The notes under the pieces: model-generated
Seen by the model: the letters and a program-made list of their open reading frames with translations, nothing else
The model's database searches: none
What the model was told of the DNA's origin: nothing
Part shown: positions 1 through 10,365 of the stretch, in pieces
How positions within the stretch are numbered: position 1 is the stretch's first letter
Layout of the letters: each line of letters begins with the position of its first letter
Assembly: GCA_015501585.1 (NCBI GenBank)
Contig: JADNRY010000084.1
Coordinates: forward strand, 1-64,000
Length of the DNA stretch: 64,000 nt
From: Rhodocollybia butyracea
Taxonomy: Eukaryota > Basidiomycota > Agaricomycetes > Agaricales > Omphalotaceae
Direction: 5' to 3'
Program-made: the position numbers and the translations under genes

Positions 1-785
1 CAACATAATGCGGCACATAAAAGATGGATTGGACGCTCTGGCGGATCCGGGAGGTCCAGGGTCATATCCGTAGGTTGAGTAGTCACGTCTCCCCTCTGTA
101 CCAAGTTGATTCTTCCCCAAATTTGAAGCGGAACCCTGCGGAGTCCAGGTGACATTACCTGATGCATAGGCGACAGGTATGGGCGTCCAAGCGGGTTCCT
201 GGAGTTCCAATTGAGTCCCGATGTCGATGCATACCGTTTCCCCCCCATACCTACTTTAACATCTTCAAAATGTACAGCGGGTACCGGGGATGGCTGGGCG
301 GGATTATGCGACATGTAACGGGATGGAATGGGCACCCGGGCGGCTTCCTGAGGTGGCTGGATGTATTTGGCATCATCCAAGTCGGGATCGAAAACAGGTT
401 TGGATTGTGATGACATCATCAGAGGACTATTCCCTAAGCCGAAGGTGGACATCTGAGGTGAAGGGAGTGAAGTGACTGTACCTGGGAGCCTACCAGCACT
501 AAGAGGCGAGGTCTCCCAAGAGTTTCCGTGTGTATTACCCATGGAAACCAGAATAAATGGAGTGCATGGGCACACTCTGTGAAATTGTTTGCTGCGCTGT
601 CAGAGACCCAAAGAAGTTGGTATCAACCTCCTAGGTTTCGACTCATAAGGGATGCGTGGCAGGCCCTGTAACTGTAAATCCATAGTTGTAGCTGGTGATG
701 GCAGAATCTGCGAAGTCGAGTGGGACTGTGGAAACAACCTACTGTTGCAGGTTTCATTGTCATAGTAAACCATGACACTCCTCAT
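1..785 (-). other. possible partial low-complexity coding region running off the left edge
   Basis: On the minus strand an ATG at about 543 opens a frame that stays open to base 1, so it is cut by the window edge. It is rich in Ser, Pro, Met and Gln. Another stretch (785-600) has similar composition. From about 245 downward a second frame looks more protein-like than the first, and an AG|GTATGG site lies at the switch, so an intron or a frameshift may sit there. No domain is recognised. It could be the disordered part of a host protein or a decayed gene; the call is tentative. Confidence 0.3.
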
Positions 786-1630
786 CCTTTCACATATCCT
801 ATCTCACTCCCAACAATCTGTAGTCAGGGGTGAGATTGGAGATAATGTAAGGATCTAGCGAATCCTTCGAGCGCAGGTTACAAACCTGGAAACCAAAGTG
901 CGGATACGCTCCGTACTGCCGTTGTTCAGCCAAACTGGGAAAGTTGGTTTGAGATGTGAAAGGATGTGAGTGTAGAACGGTTCCGAAGTGCCTATGGGAT
1001 GTAAGACTCTGTGTCGGGATTGTCCAAGGGACTAATGTAAGGACGGCAGGTCCGTACAGGCGATAGAATGAACTCGGCGAGTAAGCCTAAGAGTAGATGA
1101 GTTTCCGACTCGAAGGGTAGGACCCACTAAGTGCAAGCGCTTTGATAGCGATATGAGCGGAAGCGGAAGGTCAAGCGGTAGCTGACCTGATGCGCGCAAA
1201 CAGAGCGGAACCAAATAGATGATAGTAGATTGCAGAGGTTGTGAAAACGATGGAGTGAAGAAACAGAGTTAAAGAAACAGATAAAGCGAGAAACCAGAAC
1301 ACACAAGAGCACACGAGTCAAGGGGTTAAGCAATATTTCCAATCTACTGTACTTGACATGGTACAGAACTATATAAAGGGTACTCGAGGACCGGAGTAGC
1401 GATAGGTAATAATCTGAGAGTAGAAAAGACAAGAATAGCCAAAAGAAGTACAAGGGATGAAAGACAACAATGAACATAAGCGGAAGCAGTGGGATGAGCA
1501 TAAAGCATATGTATGATTGTAAGAATGATGGAGAATGGATCGACGGGATCATAGAAAGTGTACAGTGAAGGAAAAAGTAAAACGGAAGCAAAGTGGAAGT
1601 GTATCGGAACCGGAAATGCGGCGGAAGCGG
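786..1630. other. no recognisable gene
   Basis: This stretch is AG-rich on + and has repeated GGAAGCGG-like words around 1,150-1,170 and 1,590-1,640. A 189-codon minus-strand reading (1,696-1,127) is Leu/Ser/Phe-rich. It looks like a by-product of the purine-rich + strand rather than a protein. No LTR for the gypsy element to the right was found here. Confidence 0.5.
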
Positions 1631-1639
1631 GTTATGTAA

Positions 1640-2359
1640 CAGTAAGCAGGAAACATTGGCAGTCTGTATATGCCTAGGGCATGACAGTGCAACCATCCTT
1701 GAAGGTACACCTCACGCAATAACTGACTCCCACATGATTGATCTCCTGAATAATGTGGTTGACAAACATTTGTCCAACACTATCAACCATGTTTGTTCTC
1801 AACACGACAAGATCCACTTGGCCATTTCTGACAACAAACAGCAGGCCGCGTACTACCATCCTTCCCTCGATACAACCACTTTCTGTTCTTACTACAAATG
1901 GGTTAATGAATTGGATCTTGTCTTGCTGTCAGCAAATTGATGATGCTCATGAGGCCATGGCTGACATGCTCAAGGCCTCCAAACAGAAGAACTCTTCTTG
2001 CTCATCCATTGACCATGTCTGCTTCTGGAAACTGTCTGGCTAAGCAATTTGCTGGCGCTAGGCTTCCAAAGCTCACTGACAAGGAATGTGACTTGCTCAA
2101 ATCCAACAACAGATGCTTCAAATATCATAAACCTTTCACCTCCTGCATTACTTCATCCAAGAATCATGATTACAACATTCCTTCAGGTGAAAACTACAAG
2201 GAACTTACCCAGTCTGACATTGATTCAATGAAAACCAAGTCCAAGGGAAAAGGTGTGGATTGTTCTACCAACCTTTCTACTGTTGCCGGAGATGTCTCTG
2301 ACAATGTCATTGCTGTGGTTCACCTGCCTTCCACCATCCTAGGTGCAGCTGGTTCTTTA
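1640..2359 (+). pseudogene. gypsy gag remnant
   Basis: Gag-like reading in two frames: 1,640-1,937 up to a stop, then from about 1,937 to the insertion point at 2,359. Around 2,115-2,150 a run with RCFKYHKPF followed by a later Cys occupies the place of the usual gag zinc knuckle, but the CCHC spacing is degraded. The frame continues directly into the protease part if the 956-bp element at 2,360 is removed (Ala-Ala-Gly-Ser-Leu then Met-Pro-Leu-Val). Gag would form the particle shell and bind element RNA; this copy has a frameshift or stop near 1,937. Confidence 0.6.
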
Positions 2360-3315
2360 GTTATATTTAAATAAAGCCTGGTAAGCTCCTGAGAGCGTAT
2401 TTAAATACAGGTTGATAAAGCCAGTTTATGGGCAATATTTAAATACCCTCTGTATTTTTAATATGGCCGGTAACAGGTGTGTAAATTCCACAGGGAGTGA
2501 ACGGGATGTCATGGGAGTCCAATATTGTCACCTGAGTCTTAGATTGGGCCTGCCAGGCCGAGAATACCCTAACCCTAACCCTAGCCTAACCCTGGCTGAC
2601 TCCAGGCCTAACCCTAATATAACCCAAACCCCTAACTCTAACTGTGACAGGTATATATCTTATCTACTGCCTTAGCGCTCATCTACTATAGACACTCTAC
2701 ATGTATGATATAATTATGATTTAACTTGACTTGATACTTTACGGTTCTCATTCTCTCGGCTGAGCAACACCTTCTGGCTTCCCTTCAACAGGTCACTCAA
2801 TGCCCACACAGCAATACAGGTCCCCTTTGGCAGGTCACCCAATGCTCAGCCAGTGGTACAGCTCCTACTCAAGGGGATACTCGACCCACAGCTGGGGTTA
2901 CAGGCATCTTACTATTTATACTCACCTCACAGCCTCATTCCACTCGACTCTCTTACATTCGGCCTATGGGATTCTCACATATTATACAACTGCTTCACAC
3001 TAACCCAAACCCTAACCTAAACCTAACCCAACCTGGCCTAATATAGCCTTAATTGACCTTAACCCTAACCCTAACCCTAAAATCCACCTAATCCTAACCC
3101 TAACAGCAGGGGCAAGCCCCTGCACCCTATGATATTCTCAACCCTACACCCTAACCTAACCCCTAAACCTAGCCCTAACCCTAGCCCTAACTAGGCAATT
3201 CCCATGTTTGGCAATGGCCCAGACAGCTGCCTGAGCCATTGCATAGTACTTATACCTTACTGGAGTATATTTAAATATGCTCTCAGGAGCATATCACTCT
3301 TTATTTAAATATAAC
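2360..3315. mobile_element. 956-bp TIR element with telomere-like CCCTAA repeats, TA target duplication
   Basis: The ends are inverted repeats starting GTTATATTTAAATAAAG, and the inner TIR continues with GCTCCTGAGAGC. TA is present on both sides (2,358-2,359 and 3,316-3,317), and deletion of the element with one TA restores the gag-protease frame. The inside holds CCCTAACCCTAA-type runs (about 2,567-2,640 and 3,003-3,192) and a hairpin GCAGGGGCAAGCCCCTGC near 3,104. There is no transposase ORF, so it is a non-autonomous (MITE-like) element; TA duplication fits Tc1/mariner-type integration. Confidence 0.75.
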
Positions 3316-3317
3316 TA

Positions 3318-3770
3318 ATGCCTCTGGTGCTAGGTGATGGTTCTGACTCTGATGACTCTGTGAGTAATGTTTCTTTCCATGTTTCACACCTTCGCTGGGT
3401 ATTCCACATTTCAGGCCCCTGTTGTGATTTTCCTGTCTGTATTTGCTCTCTACTTGATGATGGTGCTCATTTCGCTCTTATACACCCAGAACTAGTGATA
3501 TGCCTTGGCCTGGAACAATTGAAACTTACAAAGCCTGAACCTGTGTCTGCTGCTTTTTCATTGGACTGTATTAACTGAATATGTAAATGTTAAACTCTCT
3601 TCCATTGATGCCTCTTTCTCTTCTAAAACTGTTCCCTTCCTTATCATCCAGTTGCTTCTCGGTTTACCTTTTCTAACTCACAACTGTCTTGTTGTAGACT
3701 ATGCCACTCGTTCTGTACTTACCTCCTCAGGTTATGACCTACTACACCTGGAAACTTCTTCACCTCCCTG
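3318..3770 (+). pseudogene. gypsy aspartic protease region
   Basis: The first frame has SLLDDGAHFALIHPEL, matching the DxG-A active-site loop of retroelement proteases (here DDGAH). After a stop at about 3,577 a second segment reads LLLGLPFLTHNCLVVDY, the usual second protease motif (I-L-G-x-P-F-L) of this family. The active Asp-containing loop is visible but the frame is broken. Protease would cut Gag-Pol inside particles. Confidence 0.65.
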
Positions 3771-3771
3771 A

Positions 3772-4675
3772 GCTTATACTTGTAGTAAAGATCCTGTCAA
3801 ATTAAAATCTGAACTTTGTACCATTCAAAATCATGCCTATGAGAAATGTCATGTCCTAGTCAAAGAATTGAAGTCTGTGTGTGCCTTACGGGCTCCAACT
3901 TATCCTCCTATTGAGCATAAGTGCAATGTTATTGCTGCCTTGTGGGAATGTATTGAGAACCTGGGTGTACTGAAAGAACTCGAAGCAAAAGATACTTTCC
4001 TGTGCAACAAGTATAAGGCTATCTTTGAGCCTATACTGCATACTGAGGATCTGCCCATGTCAGTCATGGCTAAGATCCAACTGATAGATGCTGGCAAGTC
4101 AATCTGTGCCCACTCTTACTGGTGCCCAGAGAAGTACTGTGATGCTTGGCACATTTTACTTCAGAAGCATCTGGATAGCAGAAAAATTTGCCTGTCCAAT
4201 TCACATTACACTTCTCCTTCCTTTATTGTCCCAAAAGTGGACCCCACTGCACTACCTAGATGGGTATGCAATTTCCATCAACTCAACAATAATACTGTCA
4301 CCAATGCTTATACCTTACCTTGAATAGATGATATCCTATCTGATTGCGCTGAAGGCTGCATATGGGCTAAAATTGATATGACAGATTCCTTCTTTCAGAC
4401 TCAGATGGACCCTGAGTTGGTAAAGTATACTGCTATTACAACACCTTTTGGCCTCTATGAGTGGCCGGTGATGCCTCAGGGCATGAAGAACTCTCGTTCA
4501 ATCCATCAATGCAGAGTCTCATCCATGCTTTGTCACTTGATAGGTAAAATTTGCCATGTCTACATCAACGACATTATTATCTGGTCCCAGTTGATTGAAG
4601 AACACTACACCAATGTGGAACAGGTCCTTAAAGCCCTGTGTGATGCCTGTTTATTCTGTAACCCCCATAAGTGTG
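3772..4675 (+). pseudogene. gypsy reverse transcriptase, N-terminal part
   Basis: RT fingers/palm region. FIVPKVDPTALPRWVCNFHQLN is followed by an in-frame TGA at 4,321, then WAKIDMTDSFFQTQMDPE and TPFGLYEWPVMPQGMKNS. The catalytic box reads YINDII, where YxDD is expected (Asn-Asp instead of Asp-Asp), so the polymerase would be impaired even without the stops. The coding is cut at CNPHKC by the 4,676-10,358 insertion and resumes at 10,366 in the same frame. Confidence 0.85.
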
Positions 4676-5955
4676 CACTTCAGGCAACCACATATTTGGT
4701 CTTATTAGTCTGCACTTTTGTTACATTGACCTTGCTAAAAAGACCCAAAAACCTAGGCAAAACCTGGGCAGCTAGGTCATGACCTTGGGATTTAGGTCAT
4801 GACCTAAAAAATTGGTCATGACCTAGGTCAGGTTGGTCTTTTCCTGGGGTTGGTAGGTCATGGCCTGGGGTGAGATAGGATATGGCCTAGGTGGGGCAGG
4901 GCATGGTCTAGGTGAGGGAGGGGATAGTCTAGGTGAGGGAGGAGATGGTCTAGGAGGGGGAGGGTATAGTCTAGGAGGAGGAGGTTATGGTCTAGGAGGG
5001 GGATATATAGTTAGTTTAAGAGGTGAAGGGTGAGAGTGGAGGATGGTGAGATAGAGAATATAAGCAAGAATGAAATATCATAGAATCATGACAAGAAATG
5101 TGTAGTAACATATTGGGATTATTGGGATTTTTTACATATCTGTAGATTATGACAAGATCAAGCTAAGTCACAGTGCCCTGTTCTGGGTTGTCAGGCAAGA
5201 ATGTGACTTACCTGACCTAGCTGATTCAGGTCATGACCTACTTTTTTAGGTCATGACCTACTTTTTAGGTCATGACCTGGGTGAACTAGGTCATGACCTA
5301 CTTGACCTAGGTCATGACCTGGGTGAACTAGGTCATGACCTACTTGACCTAGGTCATGACCTGGGTGAACTAGGTCATGACCTACTTGACCTAGGTCATG
5401 ACCTGGGTGAACTAGGTCATGACCTACTTGACCTAGTCATGACCTACTTGACCTAGTCATGACCTACCTGACCTAGGTCATGACCTGGATGAACTAGGTC
5501 ATGACCTGGGTGGACTAGGTCATGACCCAAGCCAATTTAAAAATTACTAAATTAGGAAATTTTTCCATTTTTGCAGTGGATGAGGTCAAAGCTGTTTTTA
5601 TTTCCAAATAAGGCAATTTTCAAACACCTTAACCGGTTTTATGTTTTTTTAATAGAGTTAGATACATTTGGAAATTTTTATAAATTACTATATTAGGCAA
5701 TTTTATTTCAATAGACTTTATTTCTTAATTAGGCAATTTCAAAACTTTTGCAGTGGATGAGGCCAAAGCTGTTTTCATTGCCTAATTGAGAAGTGACAAA
5801 TTTGCAGTGGATGAGGTCAAAGCTGATTTCATTACTTATTTGAAAAATGACAAATCTTTTGTAGTGGATGAGGTCAAAGCTGTTTTCACTACCCAATTAA
5901 GAAATGACAAAACTGAACACACAAACTGTGTACACTCTTTTCCTAAGGACAATAG
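4676..5955 (+). repeat. left arm of the long inverted repeat
   Basis: Pairs with the complement of 8,682-10,358, leaving out the 382-bp solo LTR and one of its 5-bp target copies there. Order from the end inwards: unique terminus, a first small set of AGGTCATGACC palindromes, a purine-rich GGGAGG/GGTCTAGG minisatellite (4,840-5,000), a unique part, the main palindrome array (5,215-5,530), then AT-rich units containing GCAGTGGATGAGGTCAAAGCTG repeated about five times (5,570-5,905). Homology stops sharply after CCTAAGGACAATAG at 5,955. Confidence 0.9.
5215..5530. repeat. AGGTCATGACCT palindrome array, left
   Basis: About 14 copies of GGTCATGACC, mostly as the perfect 12-bp palindrome AGGTCATGACCT or TAGGTCATGACCTA. 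They are spaced about 20 bp apart by alternating linkers GGGTGAACT and ACTTGACCT. Position (subterminal in a TIR element) suggests transposase-binding sites. The open frame over it (GHDLGELGHDLLDL repeats) is a by-product of the repeat. Confidence 0.9.
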
Positions 5956-5977
5956 AGTTTGCACTCGTATTGAAGAA

Positions 5978-6177
5978 TCGAGTTCGACGGGGGATCTGCC
6001 TGTGATTTGGTCAGTCCCTACTCGTCTCTGGGAGGTATCTCCGAGGTACTGAAGTAGTGGTGGTGGTTGGGAAGAAAGAGATCTCTGTTGTCTCAGTATG
6101 AGTACGTAGATTATATACTGTAAAGATACTTAGATAATATGACGAGTTTCGTGTGTAGACGCGCATGAAGCTCGACA
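5978..6177 (-). repeat. 3' LTR of the TRIM-like element
   Basis: 200-bp copy of the LTR. On minus it follows the polypurine tract AGAGAGGGGA and starts TGTCGAGC. Confidence 0.75.
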
Positions 6178-7267
6178 TCCCCTCTCTACTTTAAAAAAGG
6201 AAGAAAGGGTAAGGGAAAGGGAAAGAAGAAACAAAGAAGTGAACACCAATACAAAGATATGGGTGCTCAGCATTGATGAATGGAAAGATAAAGGAATGTG
6301 AATGGACTAATAAATTGAACACACTTTGTATCGAGGCGGTGAAGATGCTGAAGGCATAATGGACATGTAGAAATGACTTGTGGACTGGACCAGAGCTTAT
6401 AGACATAGCTCGTTGGACAGGGAGGGAACTGATAAATCATGACCTCGGGATCGGAAGGTCCCGACTGTGATAACCGAAGCTTATCGACAAAGCTTATCGG
6501 ATAGGAAGGAAACTGATAAAATACAGGCTCGGGATTGGAAGGTCCCGACTCGTGGCACCTTTCCGAAGTCATCAAACGGACATAGGAGACGGAAAATACG
6601 GTGCGGTGTCCTCTTGATCTTCAAGAGATACGACACACCCAGGACAGTAGAGATAGATTGGAATGGCTATTGCGCAACGCGAGCCAGAGATTAATGGACG
6701 GGAAGAGTGTTGCCAAGATAAACATGTGAATAATCGATTAAAGAATTGACGAAATGATGAATCGACGCAGCCTAGCTGTCGATGATTGCGAAGCAATTGT
6801 CAAAATGGTGACCAACATGATAACGAGAAGGTGATCCTTGAGAATTCTGTGTCGAGATCATCCTCCAGATGGAAAATACCAGTATTGAGAATGATATGAT
6901 CATCAGATCTCGGTCATGCCAAATCTCGTGAAACCCATTGAGCAAGATCAAGACAAGCTCAAAATCAAGACGAGCACCCATCCCAGCAACACGTTCCCTT
7001 CTCGAAATGACGGCGAGGGCGGCGGGATGAAGGAGCAGCAATAGGGGCTTGCTGAAAAGCGACGCGCTCAACATATGAGACAGTCGCCCGATGAAGTCAG
7101 CAAGTGAAATGAATTTATAAAGTTAATGAACGTGAGTGAAGTTCGACAGCGACGTCGGAGTAGTCCGAGAGGAATGAAATAGGGGTATTGACGATCTGCC
7201 TTGGATCCCCCCTCGCGGTGGGCTCCAGATGAGATACATTGACTGAGTCTATACTCGGAATCAAGTA

Positions 7268-7467
7268 TCGAGTTCGACGGGGGATCTGCCTGTGATTTGG
7301 TCAGTCCCTACTCGTCTCTGGGAGGTATCTCCGAGGTACTGAAGTAGTGGTGGTGGTTGGGAAGAAAGAGATCTCTGTTGTCTCAGTATGAGTACGTAGA
7401 TTATATACTGTAAAGATACTTAGATAATATGACGAGTTTCGTGTGTAGACGCGCATGAAGCTCGACA
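7268..7467 (-). repeat. 5' LTR of the TRIM-like element
   Basis: Identical to 5,978-6,177. Its outer edge abuts the foldback element that starts at 7,468. Confidence 0.75.
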
Positions 7468-8537
7468 GCCCATAAAAGGAAATCAATGAAAAGTGTTGAG
7501 TCTAAAGATTGCTTGATATAACATGCAGATTGGCATGGATAAGGGTGATCCTTTTCATCCCCTGATGCCCTGATGTGCTGTCTACTCTTTCTGAGTCTCA
7601 GATATATTTAGATGGCCACTGGGAGATCAGTCTTTATTGATCTTTGAACTTTCTCATCAAAAACCCTCATTTTTTCGAAATTAGAGGATAAGTATCAGAG
7701 CATCCAGGGCAGGGTGGGCCACAGGCTTCTAGGACATTGTACCCTGGTATAATAGGTACATTTAGACGACTCAGGAGTAGCCTATACTGTCCTGGGAGAG
7801 TGGGTAATAATTGATCTCTGTATATGTATGCATAAATTTCGCTTTTTGGACCATCAAATCATTAATAGAGGCAGCTGTAGGCAAGGGATTGAGGAGAAAC
7901 TCGAGGAATAGTGTATCAGGACTTGATATAGCATGTCTATAACAAAATATTCTCACTATCTGAAGTTCAAGATGTGACGATAAGTTTGACACAAGTATCA
8001 GACACTTAAGAACCCAGGAGTACTGGTACATCAAGATAAGGGAAGGGGTTATCAGGAAAAGGTTCTGATACCAATCTATGTATGACTAGCATGCTATATG
8101 CCAAGCTAGACAGTCTTCTCTTGCCTACAGCTCCCACTATTAATGATTTAACAGGCAAAAAAGCGAAATTTATGCCTAATTAGACAGGTATCACTTATTA
8201 TCCACTCTCCCAGGACAGTATAGGCTACTCCTGAGTCGTCTAAATGTACCTATTATACCAGGGTACAATGTCCTAGAAGCCTGTGGCCCACCCTGCCCTG
8301 GATGCTCTGATACTTATCCTCTAATTTCGAAAAAATGAGGGTTTTTGATGAGAAAGTTCAAAGATCAATAAAGACTGATCTCCCAGTGGCCATCTAAATA
8401 TATCTGAGACTCAGAAAGAGTAGACAGCACATCAGGGCATCAGGGGATGAAAAGGATCACCCTTATCCATGCCAATCTGCATGTTATATCAAGCAATCTT
8501 TAGACTCAACACTTTTCATTGATTTCCTTTTATGGGC
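7468..8537. mobile_element. foldback element with about 420-bp inverted arms
   Basis: The ends GCCCATAAAAGGAAATC and their complement close a structure with arms 7,468-7,885 and 8,115-8,537, nearly identical in the outer 350 bp and more diverged inside. The loop is about 230 bp. GTATCAGAGCATCC in the arms and TTGGTATCAGAACC (minus, near 8,065) in the loop resemble initiator-tRNA primer-binding sites of LTR retroelements. The element may therefore be an inverted duplication of a retroelement fragment. No coding domain was recognised and no clear target duplication is seen. Confidence 0.65.
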
Positions 8538-9099
8538 ATACAGCTTTGGCCTCATCCACTACAATCAAAGGTTATCCAAAAGATATTTTGCAATCCAGCC
8601 CCTTCCCACCACAGGATTGGCTTCATTTTAGGTGAGCAACCTATTCTGTGTATAAACAAAAGGTCTGGATGTCTACCACAAGCTATTGTCCTTAGGAAAA
8701 GAGTGTACACAGTTTGTGTGTTCAGTTTTGTCATTTCTTAATTGGGTAGTGAAAACAGCTTTGACCTCATCCACTGCAAAAGATTTGTCATTTTTCAAAT
8801 AAGTAATGAAATCAGCATTGACCTCATCCACTGCAAATTTGTCACTTCTCAATTAGGCAATGAAAACAGCTTTGGCCTCATCCACTGCAAAAGTTTTAAA
8901 ATTGCCTAATTAAGAAATAAAGTCTATTGAAATAAAATTGCCTAATATAGTAATTTATAAAAATTTCCAAATGTATCTAACTCTATTAAAAAAACATAAA
9001 ACCGGTTAAGGTGTTTGAAAATTGCCTTATTTGGAAATAAAAACAGCTTTGACCTCATCCACTGCAAAAATGGAAAAATTTAGTAATTTTTAAATTGGC

Positions 9100-9420
9100 T
9101 TGGGTCATGACTTAGGCCAGGTAGGTCATGACCTAGTTCATCCAGGTCATGACCTAGGTCAGGTAGGTCATGACCTAGGTCAAGTAGGTCATGACCTAGT
9201 TCACCCAGGTCATGACCTAGGTCAAGTAGGTCATGACCTAGTTCACCCAGGTCATGACCTAGGTCAAGTAGGTCATGTAGGTCAAGTAGGTCATGACCTA
9301 GTTCACCCAGGTCATGACCTAGGTCAAGTAGGTCATGACCTAGTTCACCCAGGTCATGACCTAGGTCAAGTAGGTCATGACCTAAAAAAGTAGGTCATGA
9401 CCTGAATCAGCTAGGTCAGG
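9100..9420. repeat. AGGTCATGACCT palindrome array, right
   Basis: Mirror copy of the left array. About 14 copies of GGTCATGACC alternate with linkers AGTTCACCC and AGGTCAAGT, with one unit partly deleted near 9,275. Confidence 0.9.
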
Positions 9421-9924
9421 TAAGTCACATTCTTGCCTGACAACCCAGAACAGGGCACTGTGACTTAGCTTGATCTTGTCATAATCTACAGATATGTAAA
9501 AAATCCCAATAATCCCAATATGTTACTACACATTTCTTGTCATGATTCTATGATATTTCATTCTTGCTTATATTCTCTATCTCACCATTCTCCACTCTCA
9601 CCCTTCACCTCTTAAACTAACTATATATCCCCCTCCTAGACCATAACCTCCTCCTAGACTATACCCTCCCCCTCCTAGACCATCCCCTCCCTCACCTAGA
9701 CCATCCCCTCCCTCACCTAGACCATGCCCTGCCCCACCTAGGCCATATCCTATCTCACCCCAGGCCATGACCTACCAACCCCAGGAAAAGACCAACCTGA
9801 CCTAGGTCATGACCAATTTTTTAGGTCATGACCTAATTCCCAGGTCATGACCTAAATCCCAAGGTCATGACCTAGCTGCCCAGGTTTTGCCTAGGTTTTT
9901 GGGTCTTTTTAGTAAGGTCAATGT

Positions 9925-10306
9925 TGTAGGAATTTGGATTGGAATATTTGCAAGTGCCTCCGTGTACAAACCTGGACTGACTCATATGGACTGGAGTCAT
10001 AGTGTGTCAATATTGCATTGACTCATTTGTAGTACATAGTTACTGTGCATTGAGTCATTGACTGTGCAATGATTCTAAATGACTCATAATGACTTTACAT
10101 GACTTGCCTGGACTTAAAGCAAGTCAATTCCCTTATGTAGTGTAGTATACAATTGTATAGTATATAAGTACCTAGTTTTATGGAATGAGACTCCATCGGG
10201 TTGTTGACCCAGGGCTTTACCCATCTCTACCCTCTGGTGTGCTTTTGTCCCCACATTTGGAGGATGAGCATAGCTTGTATTTGAATTTTCCCCCTTTACA
10301 ACAACA
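9925..10306 (+). mobile_element. solo LTR (copia-like), 5-bp target duplication
   Basis: Starts TGTAGGAATTTGG and ends TTTACAACA (TG...CA), 382 bp, flanked by AATGT on both sides (9,920-9,924 and 10,307-10,311). The same site in the left arm is uninterrupted. A TATA box (GTATATAAG near 10,158) gives the + orientation. It has no internal region, so it arose by LTR-LTR recombination. Confidence 0.85.
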
Positions 10307-10365
10307 AATGTAACAAAAGTGCAGACTAATAAGACCAAATATGTGGGTGACTGAACTGAAGTGTG

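Larger units (their letters stand above)
5978..7467 (-). mobile_element. miniature LTR retroelement (TRIM-like) with identical LTRs
   Basis: Two 200-bp direct repeats (5,978-6,177 and 7,268-7,467) are identical base for base by eye. Read on minus each begins TGTCGAGC and ends AACTCGA. Directly upstream of the 3' LTR on minus is a purine tract AGAGAGGGGA, as expected for plus-strand priming. The 1.09-kb interior has no gag or pol and contains an approximate 80-bp internal duplication (6,395-6,555). No clear target duplication or tRNA primer site was found. Identical LTRs suggest recent insertion or recent gene conversion. Confidence 0.75.
4676..10358. mobile_element. 5.7-kb long-TIR (foldback) DNA element nested in the RT gene
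   Basis: It is flanked by the 7-bp direct repeat AAGTGTG (4,669-4,675 and 10,359-10,365). The termini are inverted repeats (CACTTCAGGCAACCACATA on the left; CAGTTCAGTCACCCACATA as the complement of the right end) that run on as arms of about 1.28 kb. Deleting the element with one 7-bp copy gives a continuous RT frame (HKC joined to DLFSFDVRFLGH). No transposase was recognised, so it is probably non-autonomous or gutted; the middle is occupied by later insertions. The family is unassigned. Confidence 0.85.
8682..10358 (-). repeat. right arm of the long inverted repeat
   Basis: Complement of 4,676-5,955, interrupted by a solo LTR at 9,925-10,306. The main AGGTCATGACCT array lies at 9,100-9,420 and the pyrimidine-rich minisatellite at 9,600-9,780. 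The AT-rich GGATGAGGTCAAAGCTG units are at 8,740-9,065. A further unit-like piece (CAGCTTTGGCCTCATCCACT at 8,541) suggests that the arm once reached 8,538. Confidence 0.9.

Noticed and set aside
1127..1696. 189-codon minus ORF
   Set aside because: Leu/Ser/Phe-rich translation of the purine-rich opposite strand; no domain and overlaps the gag start.
2560..3190. Chromosome end (telomere)
   Set aside because: CCCTAA runs are short, impure and enclosed by the TIRs of an inserted element, with normal sequence on both sides.
5215..5530. CRISPR-like regular array
   Set aside because: The repeats are 12-bp palindromes with two alternating fixed linkers, not unique spacers, and lie in a transposon arm of a eukaryote.
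5215..5530. Hormone-receptor response elements
   Set aside because: AGGTCATGACCT equals the idealised palindromic half-site pair, but fungi lack that receptor family; transposon context explains it better.
5962..5977. Extension of the TRIM LTR by about 16 bp
   Set aside because: The flanking words next to both LTRs are similar (ACTCG..AAG.A) but differ at 4 positions while the LTRs are identical, so they are unlikely to be part of the LTR.
9100..9393. 97-codon repeat protein (GHDLGQV units)
   Set aside because: By-product of the palindrome array; no start context or transcript signals.
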